Positions 37,925 to 49,500 of a stretch of 64,000 bases of DNA are shown piece by piece. The stretch is from Agelaius tricolor (taxonomy: Eukaryota > Chordata > Aves > Passeriformes > Icteridae). Under the pieces are notes generated by a model. That model worked only from the letters and a program-made list of their open reading frames with translations. It did not search any database and was not told the origin of the DNA. Every line of letters begins with the position of its first letter. Position 1 is the first letter of the stretch. The position numbers and the translations under genes are program-made. The stretch lies in contig JALJCS010000001.1 in the NCBI GenBank assembly GCA_023055355.1, positions 77,293,381 through 77,357,380 of the forward strand. Reading direction: 5' to 3'.

Positions 37925-38650
37925 TGCTGCAGTGCTGTACTTGCTGAGGTGTCATGCATGGATGGCACTTTTCTACAGCTGCAAATCATGCAAAATGTTG
38001 AGGTACTTCACAGTTATGTTTTTTGCATTTTCCTATATGATACAGACATACTTAAACTCAAGAGATAGCTCAGAAAACAGTTAACACAAATCCATTCAAC
38101 GGAGAAGACCATGATAGTCCTCTGAGCCTTATATCTCCAGACAACCCTGTTGGGCACCTGGACATCTCATCCAGCTGGGACTCATACTTAACAAAGTCTT
38201 GGGGGAGGAGGGAAGGCAAGGACATTTTTTGTGAAAACAGTCTGGATGTTTTGTTGTAAGCTTAATGTAGATTAAGAAATGCTTCAGAGAAACAAAGCAA
38301 AGATGGTTTTGTCTTTAGAGAAGCCCTCACTCTTGTCTAGTCAACAGGAGTGCATGGATGTAGATGAGAGCAAGTTTTGGCTCACATAGTTTGAAATCTA
38401 TTTGAACTCTTAAAAAAATAAGTTTTAAAAAGGATTTCCTTCCTGTCAGCAAAAAACCACAGACATCAGAGGAAGAGAGTCAACCACATGTGTGTTTCTT
38501 TTTATGCTTCCTAATCAGATGTAACGATTGCTCAGACTGTATAGATAGTTTTTATTCAAGGATGTACATTCCTGAGTCTTAGGACCCTGCCAAGTGTAAA
38601 AGCAAACAGAACAAGCCACACATGAGGTGATATATGCCCTTAGGCTTTCC
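37925..38650. other. Gene-free unique DNA
   Basis: No frame longer than 72 codons and no repeat assigned. A G-rich stretch (gggggaggagggaagg) lies at 38201-38216. Confidence 0.6.
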
Positions 38651-38654
38651 TGAC

Positions 38655-38920
38655 TGCAACAGGACTGAGGGAATCTAACAGATTCCCTCTCTCATCCTGG
38701 CTGCTGTAAAGTTCTCAAGAGAAACCACAGCTGGCCTAGGTCCAGTAATTACCCCTTTATTGGGCTGGTAAATTACTCTTCTGAGAGCCAGAAGAACAAC
38801 AGCAGAAGGAAATGTGCTATAAATAGGTCTGCAGAAAGCCTAACAAAGGTGTTATCAGAATGACTTATTCCACCATCCATGACGTTGTTATCAACAGTGA
38901 TTCTCCAGTCTGTTACTGGG
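38655..38920. promoter_or_regulatory. Candidate enhancer-like block with MEF2, TCF/SOX and GATA motifs
   Basis: The block has a perfect MEF2 consensus ctataaatag (38817-38826), a TCF/SOX-type aacaaag (38842-38848), a GATA core as ttatc (38852-38856) and further GATA-like 'gttatcaac'. A perfect hairpin gagggaatct-aac-agattccctc lies at 38667-38689. Three tissue-factor motifs within 40 bp in even-composition unique sequence is suggestive. Each motif alone is common by chance. Confidence 0.35.
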
Positions 38921-38924
38921 ATAG

Positions 38925-41145
38925 CAGGGAAGAAATTTAAAAGTATATTAATGAACTGAAGTGCTAAGGAATTATTAAAAATTTTATGTAATTTTTATAT
39001 AATGAGCTTCTAACTATAGTTCACTTTTTCTAGATCTCTCTGCATTACAGATATCACAGCTTTTGCACATGTAGCTGAGCTAGTTTGGGTGTTACCACAA
39101 AGTACTAATAGCAATGAAAAACTGAGTAAAGATGAAGTGCCTAACTTTTCACGCCATTTTTCAGGTAAATATTGCAGCTTTATGAAGTTCCATGTCATTA
39201 AAGACTGACTGGTACCAAAAGTAAATCATTAAAATTTAATTAGATATATCTACACAGTCTGTATTATGCTATACATATGATCTGCATTATTATATACCCT
39301 ATGCATCTTCATATCCACATACTGTGCTGGTAGACAGCTGGTATCTTTGGTTTCTTAAGAAATCTAAAGAACTAAAATCACTACTGGACTGAGAGTCAGA
39401 AGAGATGGGATTTATTTGCGCAGTTTTTTACTCATCTGTGATCTTGAATATAGAATTTCCCTCTGCCTTTCCTCTTCTCTGTTGACTGCCTTTGAAGAAG
39501 GAAGCCTGGTGCAAAACAATGCCTATTAAAACTGGTATTAATTTTTGTGAGTTCAAATCAGCTTTTGCAGTTTAGGTCCTATTTCTGGCCAGTACTGTGC
39601 GCATTGTTTCCCTGCTGTGCACACATGCACCCCACAAAATAGCATAAAAAAATTAATTCCATTCAGACCTGACATTAGTCATCCCTTTTGCATCAGGAAT
39701 CACAAATATTTTCTTAAAAGTGGTGGGAAAATTTTCCCATGATTAATATTATATTACACTTTTTCTGCATTCTTTAGCTTTGGGTGGTGATGGGCAGACA
39801 AAATTACATCAGTTGTCTGAAATAGAACAACTGATCTTGTGACATCACTAAAATTTTTCTCTGCTTTTGATTCTGAAGACATGTGAAGACAGTATCTCTC
39901 AAATATCAAATCCATTCTCCCTTTATGAGGATATTAAATCTGCCTGTTGCAAATGTTCAACTTGGCAAACCTAGGTAAGGAAAAAACCTGCTACAATTTG
40001 CAGCTGTTGAGTATATGAACCAGAGAAAAAATAGCTAAAGAAAATCTAGATTAGCAGTATGAACTATTTTAAAAATGAAATGGACTTTTTTAAAAACCCA
40101 GAATTTTTTGGAGAGTGTCAACTTCAGTACAGCCACACCTCACTGAACTGTTTTCTTACCTTTGACCAATGGATCCTACATTGTCTTCATATGTCTTCTC
40201 AGCTGGCTTTACTGAGATTGTTTGAAATCATTGAAACATCAGTAGTTTAAATAAACACAATTACAATAATACCCAAAACTGTGCTTCTTGACACTGCTCT
40301 CATTTCCAAAAGAGGAGACACTACACATTGGTGTCTGTCTGATACAGCCACACCATCCTACTAAACAAAATGTACCCAGGGATGTTCTCAGCTGTGGGAG
40401 CCAACTGGCATAGGGCAGTCTGTGTACATAGCAATAAATTCCACTAGCAACCAAACTGCCCATTGGGCACAGTTTCTGCCCATGTTAAATCCCAAGAATT
40501 TTCAGGAAGAGTGCTGGCTGACCGAGATAAAAAATCAAGACAGGGACCTTTCTGACAATTTCCTAGTGCAGATCACTAAGTTGCAGTACCACAGAACATC
40601 CCTTGGCAGTGTTTAATTTATGATTATAGATGCAGCTAAGGTGGGATGCAACTTTTCTGTGTTTTCTTTATAAAGAAAAGGAAATGGACTTGTTTTGGGG
40701 GCAATTCATCCCATACTTTCAACTATAGTCATATAAAACAAGTTGAATTAATCAAGCCCTGAAGGTATCTCTTAATTTTATCATTTTGTCTGTAAAGTGA
40801 ACCTAGAGAGACTTACTAAGATATAGAAGAGAAATCTAAAGGGATGAATCTCCCTCATAGACTAGAGCAACTACTTAGTGAGGATGCACAGCCAGCAAAC
40901 ATTACTTTTCCAGCATATGAGGCTAACAACTTGAATAGCAGCTTCTTTCAGGCACAAAATCCAGATTGACTTCTAGTTTTCAGATATCAAAAGGCTTCTG
41001 TGTAAATCATTTTTTGCTTATTTACGTGTGCAGTACAGTTTTTTCAGGAATCTGAGAGAAGCTGTTATTTTTGCAGCTGTGGTATGAGATAATTAGACAC
41101 ACAGCAGTAAGAACTTTTATGATGGCGAGTTTGAGAAGAAAAGTA
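38925..41145. other. Gene-free unique DNA
   Basis: Short frames at 40059-40616 on both strands and a minus frame at 39010-39198 are unrecognised. No repeat assigned. Confidence 0.6.
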
Positions 41146-41149
41146 GGAA

Positions 41150-41560
41150 CATAAGATCAGAAGAGCACTTTCATGATACTAAGACCAGTCCCCTCCAGTA
41201 CAGACAAATCACAGACATTACAAAATCCCTTTCTAAAATATTTTTCTATACAAGCAGATATTTGTTCCTGTGTTCTTACTCAATGATTGAGTCAAATAAC
41301 TTCCCTTCTCTGGTTCTTATAGTTTCTTCCAGTTTCCAGCTTAAATTTATGCTTGACTATTCTGTCTGTACTTGTTCTTGTGCCAAGTTTGCCATTTATC
41401 TGAAATAATAATTTTCCTTCCCTGCTGCTAGCTTCCATGACATCCTTGTGGAGAGAAATCATATTCAGTATTTATTTCAGTATACTAGTGAAGGTCTTTA
41501 AGTCTACTACCTGTGTGTAGTCTACCTTCTGTGTCTGTTCCAGTTTAAATTAACCTTTTT
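41150..41560 (-). mobile_element. Ancient CR1-type LINE 3' region, minus strand
   Basis: Read on the given strand, 'cttctctggttcttatagt', 'ttccagcttaaatttatgct', 'tgttcttgtgccaag', 'gagagaaatcatattcagta' and 'ctgttccagtttaaatt' match, in order, the reverse complement of an old CR1/L3-like lineage shared by birds and turtles. Divergence is much higher than for the copy at 33193-33772. No frame is preserved. Confidence 0.7.
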
Positions 41561-41564
41561 TCAA

Positions 41565-43305
41565 CATAGCTTTCAAAAAAATGTGGAGTTAAAATTTCTC
41601 TAATTCTTTGAAAAATTATTTATCTTGTTATTTATTTCAGCTGGAAATTAGCCATCAAATGCATCTGTTCTCATTCGTATTTTCTACAGAGACAGTTTAC
41701 TCAGTCTGGAGGTTATCCTGGTGCTTATTCTGTTTTTTTATTTAAATATAATGAGATCTTTGACTTTTTCTCAAATTTGAGCTGTGATCATTTCCATCTC
41801 ATTTGTATTAGATGGGGGCCTTTGCCCCAGGTTCAACTTCGTGATTTTTGTAATCTGTGGCAAAAACATTATTTCAAACAAAGCTTTAGTATCTTTATTT
41901 ATTTATCTTTATTTATCATTCTCATTCTGAGCAGCAGAAATTTTGTTTCTTTTTTCTAAGGTACTTTTACAACTGAACAATTGTTTCAATAGCTGCAAGG
42001 CTTAACTGATTTTTAAGTTAAATCGCTTGGTTTTTCTTATTTCTATGACATAAGGTTTGTTTGCATATTTCTTCATTTCTTCATTCTTTATGGTTCCTCT
42101 GCTTCATCTTCATATTCTTTTTGAAAGAAGTGGTTTATCCATTTATCCATTTGTCCACTGACTGGTAGGTATAAAATATATAGCAACATAATTTCTGACC
42201 CTTTAAGGTTATCTGACCCTTCTTTCATGTTAAAATTACAGAGTTATGAAATATAATAGTAAATTTTATATAAGTTCTAAAATTTATTCTGGAGTATTCT
42301 GGCTCAAAACTGAAAATTTTAGTTGCTGACTTAATTTTGTTTATCTGTTCATATAATTTAAACTGAACAAGTTCATGATGACTTTAGGTAAAGTTGTTTT
42401 CTACAACCACTGGGTTACTAGTAATGGGAAGCTAATATCGTTTTTTCAAAGTTCCATTACTTAGAAAAAATTCCTTCTTGGTTTTTGTCACTATACTATC
42501 ATTAGTAGATTATATTTTCTAACTTTTATCTGTGGAGTAATAGAACATAATGACTTCCCAATATTTATCTTCCTGACAGTAATAAATCTGTTCCCTTTTG
42601 AATCCCATCTTGGGAGCCTGCAGCATAACTATGGTAAAGAGAACCCTTCCTTGAATCAAAAGAAAATCTGTCACACCTGAGATATTTTGACATAAACACT
42701 TAAGGTTCTGTGAGCAAGCATATTTCTGGAAAACTTTGTTTCATCAGGAATTTTTCTCACCAGTTCTACACACATCCCCCAGATCGATGATATAAACTTT
42801 AATCAAACACAGATCTTGCAAATGACAACCAGACAGATTACCAAGCAACTGAGAAACAAAGACTTGCTCCTCCTCCTATAGAATGTCTCATGCTAAATCC
42901 AGTGTTTTCTGCTTTTTCCTTGCTGATTCCTTTAAATTGCCTAAAACTTTTAATAAAGAGGGAAACTATGTGGAGCCCAACTATAAACAGCCAATGGCTG
43001 GCTCGTTTTCTATTTTGAGAGCTTCCACTGAAGGAAACCATATAGAAGTCTAGAAAATATAATAAAACTGAATTTTTCAATATAGGACTGGTGATAGTCA
43101 GCAGTGTAACACATGCAAATTGATCTAAAGTCGCAGGAGTGTGTGCATACATGTCCATAGGTACGTACATAGATGATGGACAGAGGGTCAGGACTTAGGA
43201 ACTTGAAAAAAGCAATGGGTTAATCCATCAGTATTTTTCTACCTCCCAAAAATAGAAGCTTACAAGTTGTGACGTTGTGGCATAGTTTGATATGAGATGA
43301 TATAA
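41565..43305. other. Gene-free AT-rich DNA
   Basis: A (TTTA)-rich stretch lies at 41896-41917. The ancient CR1 relic may continue faintly past 41560. A minus frame at 42838-43170 (110 codons) has no recognised product. Confidence 0.55.
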
Positions 43306-43309
43306 GAAG

Positions 43310-43606
43310 CATAGAATCATAGAAAGGTTTGTGTTGGAACAGACATTTAAAGGCCATAAAGTCCAACTCCCCTCTACAATGAGAACAGACATCTTCAGCT
43401 AGGTCAGTATCCTCAGGGCCCTGAACAATTTGACCTTGAATTTTCCTTAGGATGGAGCATCCACCACCTCTCTGGGTATCCTGTACCAGTGTTTCGCCAC
43501 CTTCATTGTAGAAAATTTCTTTGTTATAGCTAATGTGAGCCAACCCTCTATTAGTTTAAAATAATTTACCTTTGTTTTATTTCTACAGGCTCTGGCACAA
43601 ATTCTG
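43310..43606 (-). mobile_element. CR1 retrotransposon 3' region, minus strand
   Basis: Begins with the reverse-complemented octamer tail 'catagaatcatagaaagg', then 'tttgtgttggaacagacat', 'gtccaactcccctctacaa', 'ccaccacctctctgggtatc', 'accttcattgtagaaaattt' and, at the far end, 'accctctattagtttaaaa' and 'ctacaggctctgg'. This covers the 3' UTR and the end of ORF2. The 107-codon minus frame at 43220-43543 lies in it and is not a host gene. Confidence 0.93.
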
Positions 43607-43609
43607 AAC

Positions 43610-44700
43610 CCAGCAGGGCCTCACTGACTAGCTCTGTGAGAGATCAAGACTAATCCCTGATCCTAAGACTCTGTGGTGTCCATTGTGTATCTATCTTAGT
43701 ATCTCCTCTGGATCATGTGGTTTATGTGATCTTCCTTACACTAAGATATAATTATATATTTTCAGTGATTTCTAGGTCAAAAGGTACAAATTAATGGGAA
43801 GGGTGTGGAGCAGCTGCCAAAATTACATTTTCATGGCACGATACATAGAATATGTGTTGCACTGGTTGGGGCGACATACAAGGCATGTAGGCAATGACCA
43901 AGGCTGCTTTGACATTGCAAAGCCTACTGGGAAAATATCAAAAGGCTCTTTAACAAAGAAAGGTTCAGGTTCATACATACTGCCTTGAGACTTTCTTTAT
44001 ATTTCTGAAGTCCTGTGCAGGCTTGGATCAGTCAACAGCAGAGCAAGCTAAGAGCCAAGGAGCACTGAGTCTAAGAGTACAAGACTTGAGGCTGTGCACT
44101 GATACTGTTATTTAGTAAAGTAGTATAGCCCTGGGCTCTCTCTAGCTCAGATGTTACACTTCTACCTCTTACTCCCTTTCATTAAAAGTCACAAACCACT
44201 TCGTGGAGAAATCTTGCCCTACATCTTTAACAAAATATAAGATTTCATCCTAAAGAAACTGTTTCAGGGTTGGAAGAAGAATGTCAGTTTGGGTACATTT
44301 TTGCTTAAACTGGTGAGTCCAGACATAGTTCCCATCCAGTAATGATCTTCTGTGTAAACTGAGATCACAGACCATGCTGACACTTTCCTAATGCCTTTTT
44401 TATGCTTCTAAGTAGATGGTAACACATTTCTGTTGAATTTGACTGACAACTGATAAACATTTTTTACAGTTGTATTCTAGAATTTCATGAGAAATAATGA
44501 AGATTGTGGCACTTTAGAGAGGTTCTTGATGATTTAAAGAAAAAAAAATGTCCCTCTTACCTTCTAGAAAGACCAAAATATATGTTTTTAAGACCAAGAG
44601 CTGAGCAACATTACTTCAGTCCATGGAGACGTGATAGGGAAAATAATTCTGAAAATAATTTCTAAACATATGAAGGGTTAGAATACAGCTGAAAGTAGCC
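43610..44700. other. Gene-free DNA
   Basis: The first 150 bp may be further CR1 debris but are not recognisable. No frame longer than 64 codons. Confidence 0.55.
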
Positions 44701-44704
44701 ACCA

Positions 44705-45011
44705 CATATTCAAAAAGGGGTAATCCTGCTTCACCAAACTGGCTGTGATGAGCTGGGGGAGAGCAGTGGGTGTTTATCTTAACTTCAGGAAGGCTTTCAA
44801 TATACTGTCTAATCATATTCTCCTTTACAAACTTATGAGGTATGGACCAGAGAAATGGACAGCAAGGCCAACAGAGTATTGTATCCCTTAGGTATTTCCT
44901 TGACAAGAAGGAAATAATAGGTCAAGATCTTAAGCAACCTAATGTGACTTCAAATCTGTCCATTGCAGACTAAAAGACTTCTAGAGGTCACTTCCACTTG
45001 AAGTTATTCTT
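44705..45011 (+). mobile_element. Internally deleted CR1 (reverse-transcriptase piece joined to 3' end)
   Basis: 'aaaggggtaatcctgcttca' and 'atcttaacttcaggaaggct' followed by 'ttcaatatactgtctaatca' correspond to the CR1 reverse-transcriptase region around the DFSKAFDTV motif, here with frameshifts and stops. By about 44970 the sequence is already the 3' terminus ('aaaagacttctagaggtcac', 'ttccacttgaagttattctt'). At least 1 kb expected between these parts is missing. The minus frame at 44616-44906 is a shadow. Confidence 0.75.
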
Positions 45012-45014
45012 TAC

Positions 45015-46515
45015 TTACTGTAATGCTGATACTACGAAAGAATATAGACAAAAATCAAGAGCACAACTCTCCCTGGTGTTTCACCAGTTCCACTCCAACA
45101 CAGGCCACCAATGGTAAGTTCTGTCAAATAATAATTATTTTGTGGTTTGAGAGTTGGAGAGTAAGTTTTTTTCCACATCTGCTTCATGTGATAGACACTC
45201 AGCAAGACTGCTAGAAGTTGAACCACATGGATACTATGGCTTTTGGTATTTATATTTCAAATTATTAGTGGAGTTCGCAAGTACAAACCAGATTATGATC
45301 TGAATTGTTCCCTTATTCATGCTTGGGATGTGCTGAAAAGGTCTTGTCCCTCTGATAGGTGTGTATGTCCTGGTCACAGAACAGAAACCTTCAAATTCCA
45401 GTTATGCATACAATATTTTATGGAGTCTTTTGAATTTCGTGGCAAAAACTATTGCTAATTTACATGTATTTTTAAGCAAATCTATGACTCCATAAGAAGA
45501 TATGTGTGTGTATGTTTAAGACACTGCATACATGATTTTTGGAAGTGGAGGGCTATCTTCTAATATTGTTTTTAAAACCATAAGTCCAAAATAATAATCA
45601 ATGGCTTTGTTGAGAATTAATATACAAATTGTACATTTTTGTAATTTGTTGAGTACAAAAATGGTATTTTGGGTAAAAGGAAGAATTGTAATTTAAAGTT
45701 TTCATTTATTTTTTGGGGGTTTTTTGCCTGGTGTAAGAAGCTCAGGCATGAGACCCTTCTAATTTAAATGATTGAAATAGAGGAATGACCTTGAGCAAGG
45801 TTTTGGCCTTGATAAATTCACAATTTCTGAGTACACAGTTCACAAGCCATCACGGCCCAAGGACCATTCCCAAAAAATAGTTTGGACTTACAGTGGTAAA
45901 AATTGTTTAGTACTGCAGACATGGAAAAATAATTTCAGTTGTCTTCTGGACAGCCATTGTTTATTTCATTGTTCATTGCTGCTTGTTAACAGAGGGATAG
46001 GCAGTGTCTCTCTCCTGGTAAACTTCTGGTAAGCTTCTGTTAATGTCTCGCAATCAAATCTCAAGTTTTGGTAAGATTCCTTGATCAGGTTTTCCATAAT
46101 TTTGAAAATATAGCCCCAGTGGCTATTATAATAATTTTTTCCATAAGCTATAAAATAAAAGTTTTCTCACTTTGGATATGGCATCCGCCTGAAATTAAAT
46201 AAGTCTTCAGTAGTTTCAGCTATTCTCTGAATTGAGTATTTTGGTGGGAAATAACATAAAACCCAAAGAAACTGGAAATGATTCTCCATAGCTGTTTTTC
46301 TGACACATGCTATATCCATATAAAGAGGATCATATTTTTCTGTAGCATTATATTTATGTTTTTATAGCTATTGATAATATCTATCTTTTATGCTTACCAG
46401 GTTAAGCATCAGTCCGGGTAAGAGTTACTTATTCAGAACTTAGTTATCATGTTGTTTATACATGTAATTCTCTTTGTTTTCCATAGGCATCACATAACCC
46501 AAAAAAACAGGATAA
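45015..46515. other. Gene-free AT-rich DNA
   Basis: A short direct repeat (cttctggtaa, cttctgttaa) lies at 46024-46042. Frames at 45023-45458 are unrecognised. Confidence 0.6.
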
Positions 46516-46520
46516 TTACC

Positions 46521-46597
46521 TCCCTGGATTGACTCCACTTATTGTAATGAAATTATCCCAGATTTACACTGGCATAACTCAGAGCAGAAGTTGACCT
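46521..46597 (+). repeat. Relic of an ancient amniote interspersed repeat (candidate)
   Basis: 'gaaattatcccagatttaca' followed by 'ctggcataactcagagcaga' and 'agttgacc' matches the 3' part of the same old repeat as at 25045-25165 ('tttacactggtgtaactgag', 'agcagaatttggcc'). Confidence 0.5.
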
Positions 46598-46599
46598 CA

Positions 46600-49500
46600 C
46601 CATCTTTACACAAGCTGTGTCTTAACCCAGCAAGATTTTGGTCAATCCCTTTAAAATATAGAAAATGCCCTTTATAATAAAAGTCATAGGACTATAGAGC
46701 ATGACCTTCAGTATTAACAATTCAGAAGGTCCCAGGGTCTTTCCCCTCTTTAAGGAATGAATAAAGAGAATAAATTCTGACAGCTGAATAAATATAGGAG
46801 GTCTAGTGTCAGTCTGATGAAACAGGTTTTCATTTTGTCACAGATGAGTTCGGTTCACAGGTTCTCAGAGGAAAGGGAAATCAGCAGCTTCTTAACATGG
46901 GATTAGTTGTTCAGAACAGCCCATGGTCAGAGAGAAATAACCCCTGCCCCACAGCTGCTACAGTACTAAATAGGCAGCAACAGAATAGAAAACTTTTTCA
47001 TACCAATGTAACACGGCAGATTCACCTTATCCTATACTTTTTTTCTCTTCACTAGGTTCTTCCACACACTATTACAGTGTTATACCATCCCTTACCTGCC
47101 AGGTTAGCTCAGCTCACTTGGTATAAGATCACAAGACAGTTTCTGTGTCACTGATACTTGTTATAGATTTCTATGTAAATGTGACTTTTCTTATATTGGA
47201 GGGGATTTGTATTTGGTTGGTGTTCGGTGTTTTGGTTTTGTTTGTTCTTTTGTTTTTTTTAATAGGGCTGTAAACATAGAAATAATTCTACAACTATTAA
47301 GTTAGTCTTTCAACAGTGTTTTAATACGTTTCTGATATTATCTTTATTATTTAAGTAGATCACTTTACATTACATTCAAGATGTTTACATTCACAATAAG
47401 GACAAAAGAGCTGACACTTTCTGCAAAAAAGCTTTTCTTCTTGTGTTTGAAAGATGTGTTTGAAACTTTAATGCTGAAGGAGGCCCTTCCATTTTTATGA
47501 GTCTTTTACTTTATAGCAGGCATGTGCTACTGCTCTTTTCTTTTCCCTGTCTATTTTAACAGAGAGTAATGAGCCAAACTTCCAACTGAGGGTCTGCATC
47601 AGGGCATTTGTAGCAGGAATGTGTCACAGAACAGGACATTTAAATTTTTTATTTTCTTCAGCCTTTTTGCCATCTTAGACATCACTCTGTGTCCTCCTGT
47701 CATCAGTGCCATTGTTCACCTAACTCTGCCCAGGATTTTTAAGAATTTTATTTAGACTTGTGGTTTCTACTCCCATTTGGGTTATCTAATGTTTAAGTCC
47801 TGAGGTGCCTTGTGTGGCAGTGTCTAAACCTGGGCAGAGCTGCTATTATAAAATAAGCTTTAACAACAGAGTTGTAAAGCACAGTTCTACAGGCCCTGCA
47901 GTTTACAGCTGCTGCAGTCACATGCACAAACATGCATCCTGAGGCATGCAGCCAAAAATCCACCTAATGTAAGGTATAGTAAATAATTCAGAATGCCAAA
48001 TTTATTTCAAAAAAGAGCCATGATATGTCCATGAATGATATGAAATAGAGAGAGACAGAATTCACTGAATACATTGTTTTCTACTGATTATTTGTTCAGC
48101 TTCAGCCAACAAACATCATTCCTGATTTGCATTACAACAGAAAAATTAATATGAGTAGAGTCACTCCTTCTTGTATCTTAAAGTCTTTAGACCATGAAAA
48201 ATATCTAGGAATGTGTGTGTTCTTTCCCACAACAGATGCTGAATAACAGCTTGTAAGTAAAAAAAATGTTATCAAAGTCAGTGGTTCAAAAAATGCATGT
48301 AATTTTTTCCTTTGAACACATTTAATATATAACAGAAGATTAAAAATTATAACGGAGGGTTAAGCTATATATCAATCACAACTTTGATTATGCAGTAAAC
48401 AAAAGCTAGCAAACGTTGACTTGATACAAAACATTTTGATCTAATAATATCTCTTTGCCTCCAAAACTTCAAAAAGTATGATTTAAAGGCTCTCAAAGGG
48501 CACAGAATTACTTCCACTGAACTCAGATAGTGCAGAGCAGCTTCTCAAACACCAGCAATGGTGCAGTAAAGTAGGACAATTCACCTTGGCTGCAAGTCAA
48601 CCAGTGGGTTTCCCAGAAGATCCATAGCCACACACAGCTGGAGCAGAGCTGAAGGAAGGATGCATGGCTAATGTTAATGAGGTAAATAAACACAGTAATA
48701 GGAAAGAAATAATTGTTTACACATGTTGAAATTATTGTATCGTGTGTTCAGCGTCCACATATGGTACATTTGTGCCATGGGAAAGGCTCAGGTAAATTTT
48801 ACTACCAGGCTGTGTGAATGCCCAGAATCACTAAGACCTCTTTGAAGTCCTTACTGATCTTTTCCCATTATTGCTCCTCACAATTCCAGAAACACAGCTC
48901 TGCCTCTCTGTTACTTTAGAATGTTTGGTGAGGCCATTGGATGCAACGGAGGCCAGGATGGATCTCAGAGTCAGTAATGTTGTTGAGTCCAGCAAACCAA
49001 CAACTGTCCTTTATTAGGTCCTCATTTGTCCCTGCCCTAGACTGAGCAAAAAAGCCAAAATTTTGTTTCCCACAGGAAAAAAGATATCCTAAATAGAAAG
49101 GAAATGTAAAAATTATTATGAAACCAATAAAAAATATTCTGTCTTACGTATCTATTTTTTAGCAAATTTTCTCAAAAATAGGTGAATAAAAGCAAATTAT
49201 CCTCTTTTGCTTCTGCTTTTCTTTTCCATAACTTTTGAGCATTCTGGACAGAGTCAATCAATCTGATAGAGAAATAAAATTTTAAGAAGCTCGTAAAACA
49301 TCTAGAAAACAGGGTCAAGAAGAGACCTAGTAGTCTCTTCCCGTGCTGTGATGGCAAAACAAACAGCAGCAGAATCTCATAATTCAGCAGAGAGCAAGTC
49401 CAGCTACTGGTAAATTCCAAGCAGAGTTTGCAATGAACAGAAAGACACAAACCCCACAGGAGACCCTGCTTCTTTCAACTTAGAAGAGTAAGTAGTTTAT

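Noticed and set aside
43220..43543. 107-codon minus frame as a gene
   Set aside because: Overlaps the 3' region of a minus-strand CR1 element.
47724..47839. Miniature inverted-repeat transposon
   Set aside because: Only 11-bp arms and no target-site duplication; listed as an inverted pair only.
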